DNA of 64,000 nt from Candidatus Ruthturnera sp. Tsphm01 (GCA_030142985.1 CP125320.1:129639-193638), one strand, 5' to 3'. Shown: positions 27,478 through 36,924, numbered from the stretch's first letter. The notes: generated by a model not told the origin, from the sequence alone. Numbers and translations are program-made.

Positions 27478-28175
27478 ATAAAATTGAGATTAAAACTCAA
27501 ACTGAGACACTTTATACGCTAAAAGTTCATATCAATGATACTGATGTATTGGCACAAGAGATTAGCACACTGAGTTGTGACAATAGGCAAAAGTTCCAAT
27601 ATGCACCTGTTATTCTTCAAATTGAGGATAAAAATTTATCTGCAAATGAATTGGCAGTGTTGGTTGAAATTTTGACGCAAAATGATATGGTAGCAGTGGG
27701 GATTCGATCAGACAAACAAGAGCTGATTGATTTTGCTAAGTTTTCTGGTATGGCTGTATTTGGCAAGCCATTCAAGCTCAAAAAAACCAAGTCAAGCCGA
27801 AAAAAAGAAACCAAAACAACAACAAATTCAAGCCAGAATAAAGCTTATCAAGCGCCTAAAGTTGTGGCTAATGAAGTGAATTCATTTGAACAAGTTATTG
27901 CAAAAGATAGTGACTTGGTTCTTTTGAATGAAGTTAGATCAGGTGCTGAAATTATGTCGTTTGGACATATTTCAGCTTACAAAGAAGTGCAAGGATCTTT
28001 ATTTGCTGGTATTAATGGCAATGAGAAAGCCACTATTTTTGTTCAGTCATTTAATGCGCAATTAATCTCTATTGCTGGTATTTATAGGCGATTTGATACT
28101 GTGCCAAGCAAATTATATGCACGTCGAGTGATGATTGATTTATTGGACGGCAAGTTAAGATTCCAAGTTATCTAA
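27474..28175 (+). CDS. minC: Septum site-determining protein MinC
   Basis: 233 residues from a TTG at 27474 that overlaps the previous stop (TTGA) and has AAGGG upstream; other starts are GTG 27465 or TTG 27438. The N-terminal half fits the MinC-N FtsZ-inhibiting domain, a Lys/Thr-rich linker follows (KKTKSSRKKETKTTT), and the C-terminal beta-helix carries VRSGAEIMSFGHISAYKEV, AGINGNEKATIFV and FNAQLISIAGIYR. MinC blocks Z-rings together with MinD; minD and minE are not adjacent. Confidence 0.88.
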   Translation: MNKIEIKTQTETLYTLKVHINDTDVLAQEISTLSCDNRQKFQYAPVILQIEDKNLSANELAVLVEILTQNDMVAVGIRSDKQELIDFAKFSGMAVFGKPFKLKKTKSSRKKETKTTTNSSQNKAYQAPKVVANEVNSFEQVIAKDSDLVLLNEVRSGAEIMSFGHISAYKEVQGSLFAGINGNEKATIFVQSFNAQLISIAGIYRRFDTVPSKLYARRVMIDLLDGKLRFQVI

Positions 28176-28202
28176 GTAAAACACACACATATATAAACCT
28201 TT

Positions 28203-30272
28203 ATGAATACACAAGATTTTTTATTAGAACTCGGGTGTGAAGAACTTCCACCAAAACGCTTACAACAACTATCTAATGCATTAATGCATAATTTAACTGT
28301 TGAACTTGATGAACTTAAACTGTCTTATTCAGGCGTTGAGTCTTTTGCTACGCCTCGTCGTTTAGCAGTGCTGGCTAGTAATCTTCAATTGCAACAAAAT
28401 GACCAAACCATTGAGCGTAAAGGCCCATCAATTAGTGCACCTGATCAAGCCATTGAAGGTTTTTCTAAATCTTGTGGTGTAGACAGGAATGCGTTGGTGC
28501 AAAAAGCATTTGGCAAGACACAATATTATTTTTTTAGCAAGCAACAAAAAGGCTTAAAAACGATAGACTTACTTGAATCTGTTGTTGATATTGCCATTCA
28601 AAATATCCCTATTGCCAAACCCATGCGCTGGAGTGATTTGGATACGTATTTTGTACGTCCAACGCATTGGCTAATTATGATGCTAGGCTCTGACATTGTA
28701 CCAGCTTCAATTATGGGTTTGACCTCTGGTAATACAACCAGAGGTTTGCGTTTTACAGGTGAGCGTACATTTAATATTACTTATGCCAAGGATTATCAAA
28801 AAATCCTTCTTGAAAAAGTACAAATTGAGGTTGATTTTAATACACGCAAAGAAATGATTCGAAAGCAAGTGATTCAGGTGGCGAAAAATAACAATGCCAC
28901 GGCGGTTATTGATGAATCCTTACTTGATGAAGTTTGTGCATTGGTTGAATATCCACGTGCATTTTCGGGTAGTTTTTCAGATAAATTCTTAGATGTGCCG
29001 GAAGAAGCGCTTATTTCTGCAATGAAGTCGCATCAAAAGTATTTTCATATGTTAGATATGGATGGCAACTTGATACCAGCATTTATTTCAGTTGCCAATA
29101 TTGAGTCTAGCGATTTATCAGTTATTATTAATGGTAATGAGCGTGTAATTCGTCCACGTTTAGCTGATTCAGAGTTTTTTTGGGAGCAAGATAAATCAAC
29201 TACTTTAGAATCTAGAATTCCAAAATTAGACAGTGTATTATTCATGGATGGACTTGGTTCAATGGGTGAGAAAGCCAGACGTATTGAAACATTATCTGGT
29301 TATATTACTGAGAAAATTTTTGAAAATTATACTGATTCATCGGGAAAAGAAGAATCAATTATGAATAGTAAGCGTGCTGGCTTGTTGGCAAAAGCAGATT
29401 TAGTTACGAATATGGTGAATGAATTCCCTGATTTGCAAGGAGTAATGGGTTGTTATTATGCAAAAAATGATGGTGAAAAGGAAGAGGTTTGTACGGCAAT
29501 TTATGAACATTATAGACCTCGTTTTTCAGGTGATAAGTTGCCCGCTTGTAATGCGGGTTTAGCAGTTTCGATTGCAGATAAAATAGACACTATTACAGGC
29601 ATTTATGGTATTGGTCAAATTCCTACTGGCTCAAAAGACCCTTACGCCCTAAGAAGAATGGCGCTAGGTTTATTAAGAATTATAATTGAAGCAAATCTTG
29701 AAAAACTTAATCTTAAAATTTTAATTAAAGAATCGATTGAATTACATTGTTCAGAAGTTAATATCTCTAGTGCAAATGCTATTTATAAATTTATGATGGA
29801 TCGCCTACGTGTTTATTACAAAGAAAAAGGAACAAGTGCAGAGGCATTTGAAGCTGTACTTGCTGTTCGTCCAGAAAATCCTTGTGATTTTGAATTAAGA
29901 ATAAAGTCGCTTGAAAATTTTATAGCAAATGGCTCTTCGCAAGAATTGATTAAGGCTAATAAACGTATTGTAAATATACTCAAAGAACATGATAACTTAT
30001 CAATAGAAGTAAATTCTTCGGTATTAATAGAAGAGGCAGAAAAACAATTATTTTATGAAGTAAAAAACATTGCTACATGCCTTTCAAAGCCAGGTGACTA
30101 CGATTTTGTCATAATAAAACTTATTACTCTTAGAGGTGCGATTGATGAGTTTTTTAAGGAAGTCATGGTTAATACGGATGATGTTGAATTAAAACAAGCA
30201 CGCTTAAATTTAATTAATTGGGTTAGGTCTTTATTTTTGTCAGTTGCTGATATTTCACGCCTTAGCTCATAA
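28203..30272 (+). CDS. glyS: Glycyl-tRNA synthetase beta subunit
   Basis: 689 residues, full length. It starts [18 protein letters not shown], typical of GlyS, and contains [27 protein letters not shown] and the HD-like stretch before [11 protein letters not shown]; the C-terminal anticodon-binding region is present (residues 570-689). It partners with GlyQ, encoded about 20 kb away on the opposite strand. dtd follows 8 bp after the stop. Confidence 0.96.
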   Translation: MNTQDFLLELGCEELPPKRLQQLSNALMHNLTVELDELKLSYSGVESFATPRRLAVLASNLQLQQNDQTIERKGPSISAPDQAIEGFSKSCGVDRNALVQKAFGKTQYYFFSKQQKGLKTIDLLESVVDIAIQNIPIAKPMRWSDLDTYFVRPTHWLIMMLGSDIVPASIMGLTSGNTTRGLRFTGERTFNITYAKDYQKILLEKVQIEVDFNTRKEMIRKQVIQVAKNNNATAVIDESLLDEVCALVEYPRAFSGSFSDKFLDVPEEALISAMKSHQKYFHMLDMDGNLIPAFISVANIESSDLSVIINGNERVIRPRLADSEFFWEQDKSTTLESRIPKLDSVLFMDGLGSMGEKARRIETLSGYITEKIFENYTDSSGKEESIMNSKRAGLLAKADLVTNMVNEFPDLQGVMGCYYAKNDGEKEEVCTAIYEHYRPRFSGDKLPACNAGLAVSIADKIDTITGIYGIGQIPTGSKDPYALRRMALGLLRIIIEANLEKLNLKILIKESIELHCSEVNISSANAIYKFMMDRLRVYYKEKGTSAEAFEAVLAVRPENPCDFELRIKSLENFIANGSSQELIKANKRIVNILKEHDNLSIEVNSSVLIEEAEKQLFYEVKNIATCLSKPGDYDFVIIKLITLRGAIDEFFKEVMVNTDDVELKQARLNLINWVRSLFLSVADISRLSS

Positions 30273-30280
30273 TTTTATTT

Positions 30281-30718
30281 ATGAAAGCTTTAATTCAACG
30301 CGTCACGAATGCTAAAGTTGAAGTAAATGGTAAAATTACAGGTCAAATCAACCAAGGGTTGTTAGTTTTTATTGGTATTGAGAAGTGCGATGAACAGGTG
30401 CAAGCAGATAAAATGGTTAAGCGTTTGTTGTCATATCGAGTATTTTATGATGCAAATCAAAAGATGAATTTATCAATTAAAGAAGTATCAGGTGGCATAT
30501 TGGTTGTTTCTCAATTTACTTTGGCGGCTGATACCAATTCAGGCACAAGAGCTGGCTTTTCTACTGCCAAACCACCAGAACAAGCCAAAGTGTTATTTGA
30601 TTATTTTTTGACCCAAATGAAGGCTGGTTATCATGAGGTTGCCAGTGGTGTTTTTGGTGCTGATATGCAAGTATCTTTAACCAATGACGGACCTGTGACA
30701 TTTTTATTATCATGTTAG
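30281..30718 (+). CDS. dtd: D-aminoacyl-tRNA deacylase
   Basis: 145 residues, standard length. It removes D-amino acids (and glycine from tRNA-Ala). Signatures MKALIQRVTNAKVEVNG, the SQFTLAADT motif (about residues 78-86) and the cross-subunit NDGPVTF near the C-terminus are all present. It lies between glyS and a membrane protein whose start overlaps its end by 7 bp. Confidence 0.95.
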   Translation: MKALIQRVTNAKVEVNGKITGQINQGLLVFIGIEKCDEQVQADKMVKRLLSYRVFYDANQKMNLSIKEVSGGILVVSQFTLAADTNSGTRAGFSTAKPPEQAKVLFDYFLTQMKAGYHEVASGVFGADMQVSLTNDGPVTFLLSC

Positions 30719-31122
30719 ATGGCATTATGGCGCTCTTAAGTCAATTTGAAGACGTACTAACGATGATTGGTATTATTTCTGGCGTGGTTTTTATCATTAG
30801 TTTATTATTAATATCTTATTTATTAGGATTAATTCCATTAAATTATTTTCTAAAAAATCCAGAAAAGAAATTAAAAATAAACAAGCCTTTTGACCTAATC
30901 AAATTGATACTTAAAACACTGATTGGTTTTATATTACTGATTGCTGGTATTATTATGTTGGTAACACCAGGTCAAGGATTGATATCAATTTTACTGGGCT
31001 TATTTTTAATGGAATTTCCAGGCAAGCGACAATTAGAGCTTAAATTAATCAATCACAACCCAACTTTTAAAACACTCAACTGGCTACGCTCTAAAGCTAA
31101 CAAGCCTCCATTTAAGCGATAA
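30712..31122 (+). CDS. PGPGW-family small membrane protein
   Basis: 136 residues with an N-terminal helix (residues 15-38), a second hydrophobic stretch (LIGFILLIAGIIMLV) and then TPGQGLISILLGLFLMEFPG, which fits the putative transmembrane PGPGW family. Function unknown in the family. It overlaps dtd by 7 bp and is followed after 3 bp by another anchored protein, so translation is likely coupled. Confidence 0.65.
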   Translation: MLDGIMALLSQFEDVLTMIGIISGVVFIISLLLISYLLGLIPLNYFLKNPEKKLKINKPFDLIKLILKTLIGFILLIAGIIMLVTPGQGLISILLGLFLMEFPGKRQLELKLINHNPTFKTLNWLRSKANKPPFKR

Positions 31123-31125
31123 TTC

Positions 31126-31758
31126 ATGAAAGAAAGCAAAATAATATCAATAGTGTTACTGGCGGCAGTGGCAATATTTATGCTGTTTTACCTGCTAACT
31201 CGTGACATGCAAATACCACAAAACCAATCTATGCCATGGCAAAGTTTTATCAACAATCAAGGCGATACGGTTGTGTTTAATTTGACCATGGGCAGTAGTA
31301 ATCTTACCGATGCAATGCATTTATTCGGCTCTGAGGTTAAGGCTTCTTTGTTTGAAAGTGAGGATAAAGAACCAGAATTAGAAGCGTTTTTTTCCAGTAC
31401 CAAGGTAGGCGGTATTAGCGCTAATATTATTTTAAACTTAATGCTTGATCAAAAACACATTGAACGTTTGAACAACAATATTAAAGAATCAATGGTTATG
31501 CCTTCAGGTGTTAGAAAAACAACGTTTAATTTAATTGCTGAAGCATCAATGTTTGATTTAAAAATCAAGTCATTAACTTTCATACCTAAAGCAGATTTAT
31601 CAAAGAAGGTGATTATTAATCTATTTGGTGAGCCTAGTAGGGTGGAGTTGTCTGTTCAAAGTGTGTCGTATTGGTATTATCCAACCAAGGGTTTGCGTAT
31701 TATTGTTGATGATGAAAATAAAGAAATTTTAGAGTTTTATAACAAGGCAATTCAATGA
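31126..31758 (+). CDS. Hypothetical membrane-anchored protein
   Basis: 210 residues, not recognised. One N-terminal membrane helix (IISIVLLAAVAIFMLFYLL) anchors a soluble, probably periplasmic domain. Visible features: NLTMGSSNLTDAMHLFGSE, a middle DUF-like part, then INLFGEPSRVEL and SYWYYPTKGLRIIVDDE, which resembles repeats of a small alpha/beta domain in which a GEP(S) loop is followed by aromatic strands, as in BamE/SmpA-like folds. It overlaps the yffB-like start by 4 bp. No function assigned. Confidence 0.6.
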   Translation: MKESKIISIVLLAAVAIFMLFYLLTRDMQIPQNQSMPWQSFINNQGDTVVFNLTMGSSNLTDAMHLFGSEVKASLFESEDKEPELEAFFSSTKVGGISANIILNLMLDQKHIERLNNNIKESMVMPSGVRKTTFNLIAEASMFDLKIKSLTFIPKADLSKKVIINLFGEPSRVELSVQSVSYWYYPTKGLRIIVDDENKEILEFYNKAIQ

Positions 31759-32084
31759 TTAAAATGTACGGCATTAAGAACTGCGACACCATTAAAAAAG
31801 CACAAAAATTCTTGATTAATCATAAAATTGATTTTGAATTTATTGATTTTCGTGATAATCCGATTGATAAAACTAAGTTACAAACATTTGTAGATAAACT
31901 CACTTGGGGAAAATTAATTAACAAGCGCTCTACTACTTATCGAAACTTAAATGATAAAGAAAAAAACAATATTACCTTAGAATTGGTATTAAGAAATCCA
32001 ACTCTTATCAAGCGCCCAGTACTGGTAACGAATAATATTATTATGGTTGGATTTAATGAAAAAGCTTATTTAAAGTTACGCTAA
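31755..32084 (+). CDS. ArsC/Spx-family protein, YffB type
   Basis: 109 residues. Thioredoxin-fold ArsC superfamily: MYGIKNCDTIKKAQKFL at the N-terminus with a single Cys at about 10, FIDFRDNP, LINKRSTTYRNL and LIKRPVLV near the end. The pattern is that of YffB, a glutathione-linked reductase-like protein of unclear substrate, rather than true arsenate reductase (no ars context). It overlaps the upstream gene by 4 bp. Confidence 0.85.
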   Translation: MIKMYGIKNCDTIKKAQKFLINHKIDFEFIDFRDNPIDKTKLQTFVDKLTWGKLINKRSTTYRNLNDKEKNNITLELVLRNPTLIKRPVLVTNNIIMVGFNEKAYLKLR

Positions 32085-32087
32085 CTA

Positions 32088-32447
32088 TTATTTTTTCTCT
32101 TTAATTTCTTCACGCACTTTATTCATATCAAGTGCTTTGGCTTTATCAATAACAGCTTCTAAATCGGTACCAGACATTGCGCCTGGTTGAGAGAATATTG
32201 CAATTGTCTCTCTAAAAATCATTAAAGTAGGAATGGATCGGATTTGAAAATTACCTGCTAATTCTTGCTCATCTTCAGTGTTTACTTTGGCAAAAATAAC
32301 ATCATCCACCTTGTCAGATATTTCATCATAAGTAGGTGAAAATTGCTTGCAAGGGCCACACCATGGCGCCCAAAAATCTAGTACAACAATATCATTATTT
32401 TGAATGGTCTCGTCAAAATTACTTTGGTTCAATTCTAATACTGCCAT
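32088..32447 (-). CDS. Thioredoxin
   Basis: 119 residues. The active site WCGPC lies in VLDFWAPWCGPCKQF (about residue 31) and the cis-Pro in IRSIPTLMIFR. The C-terminus is about ten residues longer than E. coli TrxA and highly charged (MNKVREEIKEKK). General protein disulfide reductant in the cytoplasm; no signal peptide. It converges with the yffB-like gene, 3 bp apart, without a visible terminator. Confidence 0.9.
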   Translation of the reverse strand: MAVLELNQSNFDETIQNNDIVVLDFWAPWCGPCKQFSPTYDEISDKVDDVIFAKVNTEDEQELAGNFQIRSIPTLMIFRETIAIFSQPGAMSGTDLEAVIDKAKALDMNKVREEIKEKK

Positions 32448-32538
32448 TTTCTCAACCCTTAAAACTTAGAAAATAAAAGTATATCATAAGGGTGTAATAC
32501 ATGTTGAGTAAAGCCCAAGCTTTTGATAAAATATTTTT

Positions 32539-33009
32539 ATGAAAATTTTAGGGATTGACCCCGGATCAAGAATAACAGGCTTTGGCTTAATTGAAGCCAA
32601 TAAACTTAAGTTTAATTATCTATCTAGTGGCTGCATCCGCACTCAAGGTACGCTACCTGAGCGTATTACGACTATTTTTGTAGAAATCGAGCAAATTATT
32701 CAAAAATATCAGCCTGATGTTGTGGTGATTGAGCGTGTTTTTATGCGCCCTGACCGCCCAAATCCTGATGCGGCAATCAAGCTTGGTCATGCGCGAGGTG
32801 CCATTATTTCAGCAGCAGGTTCAAACCATAGGATGATGGTTGAGTATAGTCCTAATCAAATCAAAAAAACTATTGTTGGAAAAGGACACGCCACTAAAGA
32901 ACAGGTATCGTTTATGGTACAAGAGTTGTTAAAACTTAACAAAGCACCTCAAACAGATGCAGCAGATGCGCTGGCAGGTGCTATTTGCCATGCTTATCAT
33001 TGTCTTTAA
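32539..33009 (+). CDS. ruvC: Holliday junction resolvase RuvC
   Basis: 156 residues. Catalytic acidic residues are seen in MKILGIDPGSRITGFG (Asp7), VVVIERVFM (Glu) and DAADALAGAICHA (Asp pair). Slightly short at the C-terminus but complete. It cuts junctions with RuvAB. ruvA is not adjacent, and the convergent cation transporter overlaps its end by 4 bp. Confidence 0.95.
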   Translation: MKILGIDPGSRITGFGLIEANKLKFNYLSSGCIRTQGTLPERITTIFVEIEQIIQKYQPDVVVIERVFMRPDRPNPDAAIKLGHARGAIISAAGSNHRMMVEYSPNQIKKTIVGKGHATKEQVSFMVQELLKLNKAPQTDAADALAGAICHAYHCL

Positions 33010-34160
33010 TCTTGGCTAAAATAAATCTTAGTTTTGCCAAAACTCTCAAGTTTGCTAACAGTTTTTTGTAGTTCAGCTAGTATTTTATCGGCACTATTAT
33101 CAGGCTTAAGACATTTAAGTAGCAGGTAAAAATCCACATGAATTTTACCCTCTAAATAGTGTAGTTGAATGCGGTTAATTTCACCATCGTACTCGTTATT
33201 AAACAAGGCTTTGGTCAAAATCCCCAATGCTTGAGAGCGTTCTGGCAAAGTCTCATAAGGCGCATTAATTTCATCATCCTCTACGTCAATATGCACCGTT
33301 ACATCGCTTAAATCTTTTAAGCATTTTTGGGCTACACGCTCAACGCTAACACTAATAATATGCCCTTCGCTAACACTTAAAAATGGATCAACCTGTACAT
33401 GTACATCACAAGAAATGGTATGCCCAATTTTGCGAGTGCGTAAAGAATGGACACTATTAACGCCACTAATTTGCCCTAGTGCGTGTTTTAATTGTGCCAC
33501 TTGTTGTGCGTCAATGGAGGTGTCTACTAGTTCTTTGGTTGCACCCAAGCCTAATTTCCAAGCAATGTAAACAACCATCAAACCTACAATGATAGCTGCA
33601 ATGCTATCTAAATATGGATAGCCATTTAAACTGCCGAAAATACCAACAAGCACTACAATTGAAGACAATGAATCTGAACGATGATGCCAAGCATTAGCCT
33701 TTAATAAGTCAGATTTATAAGTATTAGCCACCTTTAGGGTATACCAATATAAAGCTTCTTTAGAAAAAATTGATAAGGCGGTAATACTTAAAAGCAACGC
33801 ACTATGTGAAAGCGAGGCAGGATTAGCCAATCTAGTTATAGCATCAAAGATAACACCCAAGCCAACAATAGCCAAAATAATTGCAAGACCTAGCGTGGCA
33901 ACTGTTTCAAACCGCTTATGCCCATAAGGATGCTCTTCATCAGCATCAAGGAATGAGTGTTTGGTGGCGTATAAAACCAAGCCATCGGACAATAAATCGG
34001 AAAACGAGTGAATACCATCTGCAATTAAAGCGCCAGAATTACCGACAAAGCCTGCAATAATTTTAAATACCGCCAATAAAAAATCAACAACAGCGCCAAC
34101 AAGAGTGACTTTTTGACTAGTTTGTGTGCGTTTAATTAAATCCAAAGCGGTAAAAATCAT
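33006..34160 (-). CDS. Cation diffusion facilitator transporter
   Basis: 384 residues with about six membrane helices (residues 15-205) and a C-terminal cytoplasmic domain. CDF marks: GALIADGIHSFSDLLSDG (helix 2 metal site) and NAWHHRSDSLSS (helix 5), then VHVDVE-like VTVHIDVEDDE in the regulatory domain. It is a proton-coupled exporter of Zn(II), Fe(II) or Mn(II). The C-terminal extension of about 80 residues beyond FieF length is unusual. Its start faces the gap before the iron island. Confidence 0.88.
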   Translation of the reverse strand: MIFTALDLIKRTQTSQKVTLVGAVVDFLLAVFKIIAGFVGNSGALIADGIHSFSDLLSDGLVLYATKHSFLDADEEHPYGHKRFETVATLGLAIILAIVGLGVIFDAITRLANPASLSHSALLLSITALSIFSKEALYWYTLKVANTYKSDLLKANAWHHRSDSLSSIVVLVGIFGSLNGYPYLDSIAAIIVGLMVVYIAWKLGLGATKELVDTSIDAQQVAQLKHALGQISGVNSVHSLRTRKIGHTISCDVHVQVDPFLSVSEGHIISVSVERVAQKCLKDLSDVTVHIDVEDDEINAPYETLPERSQALGILTKALFNNEYDGEINRIQLHYLEGKIHVDFYLLLKCLKPDNSADKILAELQKTVSKLESFGKTKIYFSQD

Positions 34161-34694
34161 GAATGACGATTGTCTTATTTTATGTTATCTTTCTCTATAT
34201 ATGCAATTATTAAGCCACATCTAGTGGCGATAATAACTTGTTAGAGTTTCTCTTTGAGTAACATATGTAGTGATCTAATTTATTTAAACACATTTCAAGC
34301 CAATTCTTCCAATTCAACCATCTTTTGCACTCCACAAGGGGGTATAAAAGCAGGTGTTAAATACCCAATTGCCGAATGAATCCTTTTATAGTTATAAAAC
34401 TCTCTACATTTTATGCGACGCAGGGCTAAGGGTGTTTTTAGAAAGTTTCCAAGTTGGTGTTTTGCTGATTATTTATATTTATGCAAAGGTTTCAAATTGT
34501 TTGCTTTAATTACTAAGAAAACAATATTTTGCATAAATCTTATAATTATATTGTAAATACAAATAAGAACTGATATCATTTACTAACTGAAAAAAAATCA
34601 ACCCTCTAAAAATAATAAAGGTGAATGAATAGCGATGCATATAAGCATCAAACATGTAGGAGTAGTTCTACGACATTTTTAATTGATAAACATA
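34161..34694 (+). other. Gap with IS3 fossil and structured leader before the iron island
   Basis: 534 bp. It contains an IS3-type transposase tail (34295-34416, minus strand), AT-rich sequence, and two hairpins just before the porin gene: GATGC/GCATC (34634-34649) and GTAGGA/TTCTAC (34656-34671), the second followed by five T at 34676-34680. No complete gene seen. Confidence 0.6.
34295..34416 (-). pseudogene. IS3-family transposase C-terminal fossil
   Basis: On the minus strand one frame reads REFYNYKRIHSAIGYLTPA, the conserved end of the rve integrase domain in IS3-family OrfB, and stops at 34295. Nothing of the DDE core remains upstream. It is a different subgroup from the IS3 element at 15155, whose corresponding end reads YNNERPHSSIGG. 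Confidence 0.75.
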
Positions 34695-35573
34695 ATGAAA
34701 AGAAGTAAGGTTATTGCATTAAGCGTGTTAATTGTCAGCACAACTGTACTTGCAGGTACAGAAATAGACAACTATAAAGACCAAATTACTGCCTTAGAGG
34801 CGACACAATCAGTGCTAAGCGTTAGTGGCTTGGTAACAGTACACAGTTCAAGTAATGACAAGGTTGAGTTTGGCGATTTAGAACTCACTGTTTCACACGC
34901 AATCAATGAGCAGTTTAATGGCGCAATCAAAGTTAAAAGAAGAGGGGAGAGTGACGCCAATAAAGAAGACGATATTATTTTAAATGAGGCAATGATTAAT
35001 TATCACAATGATGACTTTACAATTAGTGTAGGTCGTATTAGTGTGCCATTTGGTGCTTATGAGACTGGCATGATAACAGACCCACTTACTAAGGGCATAA
35101 CAAGTGCTGATAAGGATAGCAAAGATATGCTAATATTAAGTGCTGATTTTGGTAGTGTTCAGGCTTCTATTTACAGTTATAAAGACACTGGTGTTAGCAT
35201 TAACTATGGTAAGGGTATTTTTAGTGCTGGTGTGGATTACTTTAAAGATGGCACAACGGGTTACGGCAGTTCTAATGCTTATCATCTAGGGCTTAGTTTG
35301 GACAATGGCCTAGGCTTTTATTATGAAGCTGTGAAAACTAACCAAGGCATTCAAAGTAGCATAAAAGCAAAACATACTGAGTTGAGTTATGTTCACCAAT
35401 TAAAAGGCATGGGCGCTAGCCTTAACTTGGCTTATAGTAAGATTGATAGTGGCGATAAGCAAAAAGGTTTGACTTATAGTCTTTCACTAGTAGAAGGTGT
35501 TACTGCCCTTTTTGAGAATAATAAAGTGGACAAAAAATCAGTTAATGGCTTAAAAGTTGTTTATGAATTCTAA
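34695..35573 (+). CDS. LbtU-like outer membrane porin
   Basis: 292 residues from the ATG at 34695; a TTG at 34683 is the alternative. Signal peptide KVIALSVLIVSTTVLAG, a short helical segment (YKDQITALEATQ), then beta strands with ISVGRISVPFGAYETGMITD and LTKGITSADKDSKD, matching the LbtU siderophore-porin family of Legionella. It ends in the barrel-type Phe (VVYEF). LbtU imports legiobactin without TonB. As first gene of the iron island, its likely role is iron complex entry; substrate unknown. Confidence 0.75.
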   Translation: MKRSKVIALSVLIVSTTVLAGTEIDNYKDQITALEATQSVLSVSGLVTVHSSSNDKVEFGDLELTVSHAINEQFNGAIKVKRRGESDANKEDDIILNEAMINYHNDDFTISVGRISVPFGAYETGMITDPLTKGITSADKDSKDMLILSADFGSVQASIYSYKDTGVSINYGKGIFSAGVDYFKDGTTGYGSSNAYHLGLSLDNGLGFYYEAVKTNQGIQSSIKAKHTELSYVHQLKGMGASLNLAYSKIDSGDKQKGLTYSLSLVEGVTALFENNKVDKKSVNGLKVVYEF

Positions 35574-35622
35574 TGAAAGCAAATATTTTGAGTTTAATTT
35601 TTAAACTTAAGGAGAAACGCAC

Positions 35623-36924
35623 ATGAAAGTACAAAAAATAATAATTTCATCTTTCTTGGCAGTGGTAGTGGTAATCTCTACTGTAAGCACATTTTGGGGT
35701 GATGAGGCTAATCCATTGTTGATCGCTTATGCAAACATTGCAACAGCAAACTACACAGATGCTTTAAATGATGCCAAAACACTAAAGGAAAAACTAAAAG
35801 ATTTTACTAATAGTCCTACAATGGTTTTGATGGAAAATGCTAAAGCGGCATGGTTAAATGCGCGTGAATCTTATGGTCAAACGGAAGCATTCAGATTGTC
35901 TAATGGACCTATTGATGCAGAGGAAGGTTGGCACACGTCTTATGGCGTACCAGAAGGGCGATTAAACGCCTGGCCGTTAGATGAAAATATGATTGATTAT
36001 ACAATCAATGCTAAGGGTAAAAAAACAACGGGTAATATTATTGACACTAAAGGTATATTTAATCCAGGTGGTGAAAGTCCTTTAGCGATTGATGTGACTA
36101 CAATCACCCCTAGTGTATTAGTAGCTCTTAATGAAAATGGTGGTGAAGCTAATGTTGCAACAGGTTATCATGCGATTGAATTTTTATTATGGGGTCAAGA
36201 CCAAGATTATGCTAATTTTATGAAAGATAGCGTAACCCATGGTGCATTGGTAGCAGGTCAAAGGACACTTGCTGATTATACGACCGATGCAAATGCTGAT
36301 CGTCGTAAGCAATATTTAAATGCAGTAGCAAGTTTGGTTGTTTCTGACTTGGAGTCAATGGTTTCAGCTTGGGCAGATGGCGATAGCGCTAATTACAAGG
36401 CGGCATTATTGGGTAAGAATTCTGATACAATTAAGAATATTGACACGAAAGTAGCACTAAGACAAATCTTTTCTGGTTTGGGTGTTTTTATTAAGTCTGA
36501 ACTTGCCAATGAACGTATTGCAGTAGCAGTACTCACACCTTCTGAAGAGGATGAGCATAGTTGTTTTTCTGATAACACACATCGTGATATTACGCAAAAT
36601 TTCCAAGGCTTTAAGAATTTATTGTTTGGCACTTACAATAGCGTTGACTATGGCGTAGCGCTTATTGACGCTATGAAAGATAAAACTAAGTTGATGAATT
36701 TGATTGTATCAGTTAATACCAAAATTAATCAAATGAATACATTGGCACAAGTGAGTCGTCATTTTGATTATCAAATTCGCCCGAATGATACTCAAGCTAG
36801 ACAAATCAAAAAGCTTAAAAATGAGTTAAGAGCCATTGGTGATCAAATGATTTATGTAGCAAAATCAAACGGCATTGATTTGACTGTTGGATATATTACA
36901 GATGCGCAGAAAACTAAACTATAA
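35623..36924 (+). CDS. Imelysin-family (M75) iron-regulated protein
   Basis: 433 residues with a signal peptide (residues 5-23). The imelysin motif GxHxxE is intact in GYHAIEFLLWGQDQD (about residues 181-195), and the N-terminal half carries RESYGQTEAFRLSNGPID. Related proteins (IrpA, IcmP, Ftp) are periplasmic or surface metal-binding proteins; peptidase activity is disputed. GGAG precedes the ATG. The downstream oxidoreductase gene overlaps its end by about 23 bp. Confidence 0.88.
   Translation: MKVQKIIISSFLAVVVVISTVSTFWGDEANPLLIAYANIATANYTDALNDAKTLKEKLKDFTNSPTMVLMENAKAAWLNARESYGQTEAFRLSNGPIDAEEGWHTSYGVPEGRLNAWPLDENMIDYTINAKGKKTTGNIIDTKGIFNPGGESPLAIDVTTITPSVLVALNENGGEANVATGYHAIEFLLWGQDQDYANFMKDSVTHGALVAGQRTLADYTTDANADRRKQYLNAVASLVVSDLESMVSAWADGDSANYKAALLGKNSDTIKNIDTKVALRQIFSGLGVFIKSELANERIAVAVLTPSEEDEHSCFSDNTHRDITQNFQGFKNLLFGTYNSVDYGVALIDAMKDKTKLMNLIVSVNTKINQMNTLAQVSRHFDYQIRPNDTQARQIKKLKNELRAIGDQMIYVAKSNGIDLTVGYITDAQKTKL

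Noticed and set aside
34470-34500. TTATGCAAAGGTTTC as another IS5-type end
   Set aside because: Only about ten bases resemble the terminal repeat and nothing further inward matches, so it may be chance in AT-rich sequence.
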